DNA from: Buxus sempervirens
Lineage: Eukaryota > Streptophyta > Magnoliopsida > Buxales > Buxaceae
Assembly: GCA_947561395.2 (NCBI GenBank)
Contig: OX387187.1
Location: 6,826,976-6,890,975 of the forward strand
DNA: 64,000 nt
Direction: 5' to 3'
The notes under the pieces are model-generated. The model was not told the origin of the DNA. It saw only the letters and a list, made by a program, of their open reading frames with translations, and did no database searches. This document shows, piece after piece, positions 11,031 to 21,500 of this stretch (the first letter of the stretch is position 1; each line of letters opens with the position of its first letter). Made by a program: the position numbers and the translations under genes.

Positions 11031-12215
11031 TGTTATATTTTTTCAGTTTTTACACGGTTTGATCACTTTAATTGCTCATCCAAACATACGGTTCACCCAG
11101 TGCAAGGCTTCTAAACTGTCCCAAAGTGGACTTTGACCTTTTTGCTAAAACACATGTTTAGGAAGGCACATGTACCCTCCAAATTGACACCATACTCAAG
11201 AATTTGGTACCCTTTTGTTGCCTCTTGTGTGTACATAGGGTAGGATTGATTCTAAACAGAGTTAGAGACTCTTCCTATGGGCTGCACCAACTTTAGAAAA
11301 TATGCATATTTTGGGACCCAATTTTATCCCGAACCAATGGGCACCATGACACCCCTATGACATGAAAATAATGCAAAGCAATAGGATTACCTTGTTACCT
11401 TGAATATAGCATCCGCATTATGCCCTAGTTTGTAAGCCATGCACACGGCCTTCCCACAATCATACAAACCCATATCCCCACGTAATTGTATACTTTAGCC
11501 AAAAACGTGTAACTCCACCTTCAAGCGTAGGGGTTTTGGGTTTTGGCTTAATGGCAACTTAGCACTCAAGCCTAGTGATGACCAAAATCCCAGATCCACA
11601 TTATCATCACATCATTAGCTCAAAGTTCTAAGGTGAATGTTTTCACTTTCGCTTTCCGAAGTATCGACCTCGTTGCGCCAAGCTACACACATTCGGGTTC
11701 AACTTCCTATAGGTTAAGGGTAGGCTGTGTAAAAAAATAAAAGGTGCACAGTGCATTGTAAAAATAGGGTGCATTCACAACGTCCCAAACCCTTGCCACT
11801 CTTTTCGCAGCCATGCATAAACAAACCAAGGCATAATAGGAAAGCATATTTAAAATAAACAAGTAAATAAAGCAATCCTATAGCATCCAAAACATGCTCA
11901 TAAAAAAAATCATCTATCATGCAAACATATGATCATGTTATACACCAAAAATCATCATGGAGATCATGCTGAAAATTAAAACATGCTATCATAAAAATAT
12001 AGCAAGAAATAAGCATGGTTCAGCAAAACGGACCTCCCCTACGCATGTTGTAGAAACAATCCTATAAATCAAAATTAAGCATGTTTCTACCCCCATGAAT
12101 TCCTAAGCAATAATTCAGATTTAAAACATATTCAACATGCTTAAGAACACAAAATAGCAAGCAAATAAAAAAAATCAAAACATGAACAAACACCAAAAAG
12201 GCTCAAATCCACAAG
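11031..12215 (-). other. Remaining leader of the Gag-only element
   Basis: About 1.2 kb of AT-rich sequence between the palindromic cluster and the primer-binding site. I see no coding or repeated structure that I can name. Confidence 0.5.
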
Positions 12216-12233
12216 TCCCCAGCAGAGTCGCCA
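12216..12233 (-). promoter_or_regulatory. Primer-binding site of the Gag-only element
   Basis: On the minus strand the sequence is TGGCGACTCTGCTGGGGA, two bases inside the right LTR. TGG complements the CCA end of a tRNA. The exact tRNA needs a comparison with plant tRNA 3' ends. Confidence 0.8.
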
Positions 12234-12235
12234 GT

Positions 12236-14043
12236 TGTGAGACATGGGAAAAAATCAAATCTAATGATTTCCTCAATCATCACACGGGATTATATTAAAC
12301 AAAGAGTAGCCACCATTCAATTTAGGTGTGAATGGACACCAAAATATTAAATAAGCACAAAAGGCAATTTTAGGGCAAAATATCCCTCCTAAAAAAAACA
12401 ACCAGAGATGGGTAAGGGGATTAAGTTATGAACAGGGGAAGGTGTTAGGCACCCCTATTCATCCACACAAGGTGGTTGCCAGGTATTGTTCATGTTTAAA
12501 ATAAAGGAAAAAGCTTACTATAAAAATCACACAAAATCACAAAAAAAAGGCAAAAATATATGGTTTTTTCATATGAATAGTCTGATTGATCCAGAACTTT
12601 CAAATATGATCATACCATTCCTAGGGTTTCATGATCAAAACAAAATTGAAATAAAATCAAATAAATCAATTTAAAGTGAAAAATCCAAAAATCTGGCTTC
12701 AAGTCAAAATTCTAGAAATCTGGAAAAATATGATTTTTATAAAATATTTCAAAATTGAACTTGAATAGTCCAGGACATAGATAAAGCCCAAATTTCACAT
12801 TAAATCAGAAAATAAAAACCAAAAATACCCACGTTGATGAAGAACACCAAAAGGGGAGAACTGAGACCGTAGGGTCTTCTCTCAATAATGAAAAACAATT
12901 TAAAAACCACATCATGAAAGCTTAGAAGTTATTTTCAGGCTTTTATATCCAGATCTATCATATTGATCATGATAAATCCCAGATCTTAGCCTAAAACCAC
13001 AAAATCACAAAAAACAGTGTTGTAGGTGCAAAAGTGGCAAAAATCCAAATTTTGGAAAAAAGTGGGGATCTCATGCTATAAACATCATAGATTCATGTAA
13101 TTCATTCAGATATATCATAAAAAGCATTAAAACATGATCAGGATATTTAAAACAGCCACATCTCACAGATTTGAGCACATGGGGGTCTACCCTACGGATC
13201 CACCTGGTCCCTTTTCCCCTAGTTCTCTCTTCACGTTTTACGGCTAGAGAGACTCTTGAGGTACTTGGAGATAGGTTTGGTTACACAAACACAATCACAG
13301 GCTTTATTCTATAAAAAACAGATATGGGGTTCTATTCTAGGGATCCACCTGTTCCCATTTCCCCTAGTTCTCTCTTCACGTTTTACGTCTAGAGAGACCC
13401 TTGAGGTACTTAGAGACAAGTTTAGGAATACAAAACAGATATGGCCTTATTCTACAGCAATAGAGATGATCCTATTACATCTAGAATTGAAGACAGAAAA
13501 TAAAAAGGGATAGGGGACTTACCTGGATTGAGCAGGCAGAGCAGCAGGGATTCCTTCTCTTCTCTTGGAGCTTTTGATTCTTCAAAATTTCGTGGTCTTT
13601 AGCTTGAGGAGAGGCCCTCTATTTATAGGCAAACACAGGGGTATGGTTGGTCCAGAAGGTTTGGCAAGATAGAGTTTCAGTTTGAGTTAAATACAAGATC
13701 ATGCCAATCTTTTATCCACAAGGATAAATGAGATAATTCGAATGGATAAATTAGAGAATTCGCTTATCCAAGAGAGATATTTGGGTGCAGATAAGGCTCA
13801 AAAATCAAAAAGGTAAAATTCGCACAAAGACCCCCGTGCCCGTATATATATTACGGTCGCGCCCTGCCCGTATTATTAATACGGGCACGCCGTGACCGTA
13901 TATCAACTGCAGATATGACCAGTCCGTAAACAAAATACGGTCATGACCAGTTTGGTCAGATTTTACACTTTTTTGACCTGTTTCAAATCCCAATTAATAT
14001 TTTCAATTATTTTCTCATTTTAGTGCAATTTGGGGTGTCTACA
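12236..14043 (-). repeat. 5' LTR of the Gag-only element
   Basis: 1808 bp, the promoter-bearing copy. It differs from 2216-4023 at about six positions (for example near 12245, 12307, 12472, 12650, 13358 and 13752). It ends at the target duplication ATATC (14044-14048). Confidence 0.92.
13620..13627 (-). promoter_or_regulatory. LTR TATA box
   Basis: TATAAATA on the minus strand, within GCCTATAAATAGAGG. It is conserved in the left LTR (3600-3607) and in the solo LTR (15735-15742, plus strand), which supports it as the core promoter of this family. Confidence 0.75.
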
Positions 14044-14363
14044 ATATCAACCCTAAACCTAGTATTTTGAACCATTATTTCCAACCGTTTACAAGACTTT
14101 TTATCAATATTATTTGGTTTTAGCGGTGGTCCTAGAACTAATGGTTAAAAATTAAAATATATATATATTCTGCGGTTTTCAAACCATCCGAAATTGTTGT
14201 AATTAAGTAAAAAAGGAATCATGTAACCAATAAAATAATGCTTGTTTTCAATTATTTTTAGAAAATCATCATTACTTTTATAGAGTATCACTTAAAATCA
14301 ATTTTCCTAAATGGAAATATGTAGCCCAACACATGATTCATGTCAACAAAATGAACTGCATGT

Positions 14364-17235
14364 AGGTTTGCTTAACGGGTCGGCCCGGCATGGCACGGGC
14401 ACGATTAGCCTGTGCCTGGCAGGCCAGCCCAGGCACAGCACAGCCCATGGCACGGCTAGGGCTGGGCCATGCCGAGCAAGGTGAGCCACCCGTGAGCCCA
14501 AGGTAATTTTCTGCAAAAAAAAAATAGTAAAAAAAAGTTACATACCTCTTGAACCGTGCCGAGATGACGAATTGCAAAAGTTTTATTTGCATCTATTACC
14601 GCTTGACTATCCAAGCAGTAATCGACATAAGTAACACTTTGGCAACTCCTATGTAGACGTGAAGAGGCAGAAATTTTGTAAGAACCTTCTTCAGTGATTT
14701 GCTAACGGTCAGGCTCAAGGAGCACTGTGACTCTACCGGCCATTAGCAAAATACTAAACATGACTCTACGAAGAAAATGCAGGAAACAGAAAAAAAAAAA
14801 ACAAACTTCATAACTTTCTTAGAGTCTTATTAAAAGTTTTGCCGATGGTCGGCCTAGGGATCCCCCATGGGAGCACTCTTCCGAGTCTACCGGCCATTGG
14901 CCAAATCTTTAAACAAGACCCTAAGAAAGTAAGAGATGAGAAGAGGTGTGGTTTGGAGTAGGAAGGCTTAGGCCTATTTATAGAAAACCAAAAGTGGCTT
15001 TTTACCACCTCTACCCTCAAATATGACTGTTATTTGGTTGTTGGAAGGGTAGAAATGGTCATTTATAGTCAATTACAAGTATAACCCCCCCCCCCCCTAA
15101 TATGGCTATTGGGGGGTAAAATTATAAAAAGAAATAACTTTTAGCACTTTTTTGAGGGGGGAAACAACTAGCAAGCCCAGTTGCGTACCTGCCGTTGGGC
15201 CGGCACACTGGGCCAGCACACAGCATGGCCCAGCACACCCGCTTGACGTGGGTCAGGTCGCCGTGCCTAGCGGGCTGTGCCTTAACAGGCCCATAAGCAA
15301 GGCATGGCTAGGAGCCACGAGCCGTTGTAGACACCCCAAATTGCACTACAAAATGAGAAAATAATTGAAAACATGTAATTGGGATTTGAAACAGTTCAAA
15401 AATGCATGAAATTCAATAATTTAAGCCTTGCCCATATTATATCTACGGGCTGACCGCGCCCGAATTTTGTATACGCGCACGCAGCACCCGTAATGCAAAT
15501 GCGGACACCACTTGCCCGCAATACCTTTACAGGTGCATTAGATTTGTGCGAATTTTATCCTTGCTCGATTTCTGAGTCTTATCTTCAGTCTAATATATCT
15601 CTTGGTGAGCGAATTTGTTTATTTATTCGTTCGAAATATCCTTGTTGGCCATGGATGGGCATTATCCCTATTTTCAACCCAATCTGGTGGGATCCTGGTA
15701 TATCCTTCTGGACCAGCCTTACTCCTGGGTTTGCCTATAAATAGAGGGTCTCTTCTTATGCAAAGGACCACAAAAATTTGAAGCCCAAGGAGCTCCAAGA
15801 GAAGAGAGGAATCCCTGCTGCTCTGCTTGCTCAATCCAGGTAAGTCCCCTTTCCCTTTTATTTTCTGTCTTCAATTCTAGAGATAATAGGATCTTCTCCA
15901 TTGTTGTAGAATAAGGCCATCTTTTATTCTGTATTCCTAAACTTGTCTCCAAGTACCTCAAGAATCTCTCTAGCCGTAAAACGTGAAGATAGAGCTAGGG
16001 GAAAGGGGAACAGGTGGATCCCTAGAATAGAACCCCATATCTGTTTTTCTTCTTTTTTTCTAGAATAAGGCCTTTGATTGTGTTTGTATCACCAAACCTA
16101 TCTCTAAGTACCTCAAGAATCCTCTCTAGCCGTAAAACGTGAAGAGAGAGCTAGGGGAAAAGAGAACAGGTGGATCCGTAGGGTAGACCCCCATGTGCTC
16201 TAATTTGCGAGATGTGGCTGCTTTGAATATCATGCTCATACTTTAATGATCTTGTGATTGAATCTGAATGAATCATATGAATCCATGATGTTTATAGCAT
16301 GAAATCCTCTTTTTCTCCTAAAATTGAGATTTTCAACACTTTTGCACCTACAGCACTGTTTTCGTGATTTTTGTGATTTTAGGCTAAGATCCTGGATCTA
16401 TCATGATCAGTATGATAGATCTGGATTTAGAAGTCTGAAAGTAACTTCTAGGGTTTCATGATGTGGTTTTTGAATCCTTTTTCACTTTTGAGAGAAGACC
16501 CTACGGTCTAAGTTCTCCCATTTTAATGTTCTTCATCAACACGTGTATTTTTGGTTTTGATTTCTTGATTTAATATAAAATTTGGGCTATACCTATGTCC
16601 TGGACTGTTCAAGTTCAATTCTGCAATATTTCATAAAAATCATATTTTTCTAGATTTCCAGAATTTAACCTGAAGCCAGATTTTTTAAGTTTTCACTTTA
16701 TTTTGGTTTTATTTGATTTTATCTCAATTTTATTTTAATCATGAAACCCTAGGAATGGTATGATCATATTTGAAAGTTCTGAATCAATCAGGCTATTCGT
16801 ATGAAAAAACCATACACTTTTGTCTTTTTTGTGATTTTTCATGATTTTTATAGCAAGCCTTTTTTCTTTGAAAAACATGAACAATACCTGGCAACCACCT
16901 TGTGTGGATGAATAGGGGTGCCTAACACTTTTTCATGTTCATAACCTAATCCCCTTACCTATCTCTGGTTGTTTTTTTAATAGGGTTATTTTTACCCTAA
17001 ATTTGCCTTTTTGTGATTATTTGATATTTTGGTGTCCATTCACACCTAAACAGAATAATGGCGACTCTGTGTTTTTAACCAATCCCATGTGATGATTAGG
17101 AAGTATTGAATTGATTTTTTCTATGTCTCACAGCCGTGTCGTGCCGACACACTAGCGTGCCCGGGCCAACACGGGCACGCTTAAAGCGTGCTGGGCCATG
17201 CCATGCTGGTGCCGGCCCAGCCCAATAAGCAACCC
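14364..17235. mobile_element. GC-rich TIR transposon (hAT- or MULE-like), interrupted by a solo LTR
   Basis: The 11-bp direct repeat GAACTGCATGT flanks it (14353-14363 and 17236-17246). The ends are imperfect inverted repeats: AGGTTTGCTTAACGGGTCGG on the left against GGGTTGCTTATTGGGCTGGG on the right, reverse-complemented. Next to both ends lie GC-rich words of the GCCCGTGCC/GGCACGGGC type common in plant non-autonomous hAT elements. Without the nested LTR and its 5-bp duplication it is about 1060 bp and has no transposase. The duplication length fits MULE (8-11 bp) at least as well as hAT (8 bp), so the superfamily is left open. A 13-base C run lies at about 15085-15097. Confidence 0.65.
15326..17132 (+). 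mobile_element. Solo LTR of the Gag-only element family
   Basis: It starts TGTAGACACC, ends TGTCTCACA and is flanked by the perfect 5-bp duplication GCCGT (15321-15325 and 17133-17137). Its length of 1807 bp equals that of the intact LTRs, in the opposite orientation. It is clearly diverged from them, so this is an older insertion whose interior was lost by LTR-LTR recombination. The TATA box (15735-15742), the CAG|GTAAGT donor (15837-15845) and the internal duplication are all still present. Confidence 0.92.
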
Positions 17236-17417
17236 GAACTGCATGTCCCATTTCATATTGGCTAAATTGATTTTTATTATAAAAAGAGAGGAAAGAAAGA
17301 AAGAGACAAATTATTAATTTATTTATTGAGTCATATTATTTATTTATGAATGTACTTAGTAAACAAGTACATGGGGAACCACATATATGGACCTGTAGTT
17401 CTCAGTTATAATCTAGG

Positions 17418-18432
17418 CTAATAAGTGAATTGAGTTCTCACAGATATGGGAGTCCTCACAGCATGCACTCCATCCAACCATGTCAGACTCCCAAAATAGA
17501 ATTCTGTATTCACTTGGTAGGACGTAGATATAGTAACCATGAACGATAACATCTTGATTTCTGGACTAAAGACCAAAACCTCAGGTTGCACCAGCACAGT
17601 AATACCAAGTGGCGGCTCGACCATGACCTTGTACATTGAATTGGCGGTTCCGACGTTTGTGACAGTTCTGTTGAGGGTGATGGTGCTTGTGAGTCTTGGA
17701 ATGGTTATAGAAGGTACGTTAACATCTAAAATGGAAGGCCTCATCGTAGAACAGGTGATTGGATGCTCTACAATGGAAGAGATAGCAGAGTTTTTGTAGC
17801 CCATTGCGCATAGGTAATGGATGTAATCTTTGATGCCCATATCATAAATGAGGCCGGGATTTGCTGCTCTATTAGGGTTTATGATACCACCTCCAAAGTC
17901 GAAAGGGTTGGCCAAATTTCTTGGGTCTCCATCAGAAAATATGGGCTCTCCTGTAGGACCAGTCGTCCATGCTGCAAAACAAAAAAATATGTATCATCAA
18001 CATTTGTTTGAGAAAACAAACATCAAAACAAAGTACATATCAAAGTAAACGAGTACGTCAAGCAATTTACATTGTTCAGCAAAGATGCTTAAATACCAGT
18101 TCACATCCTGTAGGACCTTTATCTACAACCTTATTTGCAGCTTTTCACAGGATTGTTTAAAAATGTACAGATATGTCATTCACAATACATGTGGCATGAT
18201 CCCAATGCAGACTTCACATAAGGTTATAGGTAAAGGTCCCACAGGATCTCAATTGCTTAAATACACAGATGATGAGGTTTCTTTACTAGATCTATAAAAA
18301 ATATGGGTGTGAAGCAATTTACGTTGTTCGGCAAAGATGCCTGCATCCACGGATGACGAGGTTTCTTCACTAGATCTATAAAAAAAATAAGGTTTACATA
18401 GGTGCACAACCCTCTCCTAGCCAAAAATTATA

Positions 18433-18520
<88 letters not shown>

Positions 18521-21500
18521 CAAACTACAAATTAATTTGGATTTTATACAAGAGATACCCAAACTACAAATTAAGCTCTCTCTCCTGGCCCATGACAACT
18601 GGGGCTGAGTGTGCAGTAAGGCCCAAATGCAATTATTGACTGAATGCAGGTCACATACCTAACAAACATGTTAAACATGCCATAGAATCCAGGCCTAGCT
18701 AGTCGATCCTCAATGAGCCCAAATTGTGCCAAGGCCTAGCTAGTCCTTAATTGGTTGTTTTTGCTTGGTTTGAATTTAATTCATCATTCTCTACTTTGTA
18801 ACATTTTGCAGTAAGAGATGTCATTTGTGTGTACCGGTTGTAACCATTGCCGATCTAATGGCAGCCGGAGACCAATGTGGGTAGAGTGATTTGAGCAGGG
18901 CTACAACTCCTGCAACATGAGGAGCAGCCATTGATGTTCCCGACGAAAAGCCAAACCCTTTGTCATTCATGATATATTCACTCCGGGGAGAAGTGGCAGC
19001 CAATATATTTACACCGGGGGCCGCTATATCTGGCTGTTCCACACACAAAACAAACATATGTAGACTAATGGATATTAATATGAAATCCAATATGCAGAAA
19101 GATCTAATCTCTTTTGATTATTTTCTCTCTTTTATTAATCTCATCACTAATTCTTATCACTTGATAAAGTACCTTCAAAATTTCAGGGGGGTTCATGCTT
19201 GGTCCTCGAGAGGAGAAACTAGCGATCCTGGATGAGAGAGGCTTACCAACAAAAGTTTTTGATGGGCTCAACGTAACTGCAGGAAATCTGTGTAGTTCCC
19301 AACATAGAACAACGAAATATGGAATAATGTGAATTAAAAATTGTTGGTGAATCAAACTGTTGCAAATAGGCCTAAATACTCTAAAAGACTAGTCCATTAG
19401 ATCGGTTTGCCCTATCCACATATAAGCACATAACTCAACCCTTCACTAACCGATGTGGGATGAGGGAATAACAAAGTCTCACTGCATCAATTCCCTCCCT
19501 CCCCAAAGAACACACGTCCCGTGTGTACACGAGTCTCACGTGAGCCACACGTACGCATGCACCCACACCTCCAGGAAGGTCTGACTCTGATACCAAATGA
19601 TGCAGATGGGCCTAACTACTCTAAAAGACTAGTCTATTAAGTAAATTTGCCCAATCCACATATAAGCACATAACTCAACCCTTCACTAACCACCGATGTG
19701 GGATGAGGGAACAACAAAGTCTCACTGCATCACAAACTTGAGATAAAACCATTTTATACAAGTGTGCACACACACACACCACAATCGACGGACCATATGG
19801 ATGGTAGCACGCATGATTTAAAAGCACCATGGACACGCACAATAATCTATAGGCCTATGTCCTTGTGGGGCTTTACCCTATCGACTCACAGGAAGATGTA
19901 TAAACACTTAAAGCTTTTAATAGATTTTAAATGTAGGATAGATGCAAAACAAAATACAAGGAAAAACTCCTGTAAGTCTCAATTTTGAGGCTTCTCAAAA
20001 ACTCAAAATACAACAAAATATGATGAAAAAGCAATGGTAAGTACCTGGTGGAACGCATGTATTGAAATATCTGAGTTCCAAGAGCATAATTTACTGCAAT
20101 GATTGGGAAGTCATTGTTTACAGATGGTTCTGGGACGCTGGAGCTACTGGTAGCAATTATTAGGCCAACAATACCGGCATCCTTGAGGAACGACAAATCA
20201 AATCCAATTACACTGGAGAAACAAAACATGACTAATCCGGCTTTGGAGCTATTGTCTGGCTTGTTAAGGTTAAGATCGTCACAAGAACTGTATAGAAATT
20301 AATGTTATATAATATAGCACCATATAACTAAAAGCAAAGAATTATAACTGGGGAAAATTTAAATAACGTACATTAAGCGTTTGAATCCAATCTCCTTCCC
20401 TGTATACATGGCTGAACCCTAAAATTTTGAGTTATCCAATATCTTAGTAAAATGGATTTTTTAACTAATTCAACTACTCAAAAATTCAATATGGTCATGT
20501 TATTTTTTTGTTTTTTCCACCAAAACAGGCAGTTTTCAGATAATTAAAGTAATGCAATGCTACCTTCATAGTCATGTTGTTTCCCAATGTGATTAGTGTG
20601 GGGAAGGCCCGATCAATGGTGCTTGCTGCAACACTAATGATCCATGGTGATGTTTTTCCTACTGTTTGTGGCACAGGACCTGAATTTCCAGCTGAGGAAA
20701 CAACTGTGATTCCCCTCATCACAGCATGGAATGAACCAATTGCGATTGGGTTAAGTTCATCATCAAGATCAGGGACGTAAGGTGGACTAGTTGAAATTGA
20801 AAGTGATAACACATCAACCCCATCATGTATAGCTTCATCGAAGGCTTTCAAAATATCAGCAGATGTGGTTTGTCCGTCGTAATTCCAAAGTACTTTATAG
20901 ATGGCCAGCCGAGCTCGAGGTGCACCGCCTCTCACCGTGCCTAGCGCCAACCCTTTGTAGCTCACATTATCGACGGGCGATCCGGCAGCCGTGGAAGCGC
21001 AGTGTGTGCCGTGGCCATGCATATCTCGTGAGGAAAAAACATCTTGCAAGTGGAATTCAGTGCTATTGAAGTCCTTTGCATTTTCGGCAAGTAGTCCCTT
21101 GACGAACCAGCGAGCTCCTATCAGCTTCTTGTTACAATGTTTCCTTGCATCAAATTTTTCCCCGGGATCACAGGCACCTTTCCATCGTGATGGGATCGGC
21201 CCTAAGCCCTTGTCATTGAAGGATTTTGACTCTGGCCATACTCCTGCTCTCAAAGATAATTAACCAAGCTCTGTAAGCCTACAGAAAATGTAATATAAAT
21301 GTCTTATATTTCACCTATACCCAGTATCCATCTGATCCAAGAGGTTCGTTGGTGAGGCCACAAATGGCCCCATTGGGGGTTTGGGGGGCAAAAGCACGAC
21401 CTGAATTTTTTAGGATACTAATTATGGTGGAATGGGAGTCTAGGGTTGCAAGTTTTCATTCATGAGAATTTGGGGCTTTCTGGTGTGAAGAACAGCTTTG

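Larger units (their letters stand above)
9015..13523 (-). other. Predicted leader intron of the Gag-only element
   Basis: The coordinates are the flanking exon bases; the predicted intron is 9016-13522. The donor in the LTR reads CAG|GTAAGT (13523/13522), a perfect plant consensus. The acceptor TATTTCTTTCCTTTATTTCCAG ends at 9016, with CTGAT just upstream as a possible branch point. Splicing would join about 70 nt after the TATA-directed start to the last 53 nt before the gag ATG. I find no ATG in either predicted exon piece upstream of gag, whereas the unspliced leader is over 4 kb and full of ATGs. The donor is kept in the diverged solo LTR (15839/15840). This is a prediction only. Confidence 0.55.
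2216..14043 (-). mobile_element. Gag-only (TR-GAG-like) LTR retrotransposon, 11.8 kb
   Basis: Two 1808-bp LTRs (2216-4023 and 12236-14043) bound the element, and the 5-bp duplication ATATC flanks it (2211-2215 and 14044-14048). In minus orientation each LTR begins TGTAGACACC and ends TCTCACA. The primer-binding site lies next to the right LTR and the polypurine tract next to the left LTR, so the element reads right to left. I see about six substitutions between the LTRs over 1808 bp, which means a recent insertion. The only coding sequence is a Gag; no protease, reverse transcriptase, RNase H or integrase motif is present anywhere inside. This architecture matches what has been described in plants as TR-GAG elements. 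Movement would need enzymes from a relative. The Gag resembles that of Tat-lineage Ty3/gypsy elements. Confidence 0.9.

Noticed and set aside
18402-18608. Plus-strand frame with a long Leu-Ser repeat
   Set aside because: Produced by the (CT)n microsatellite within a subtilase intron.
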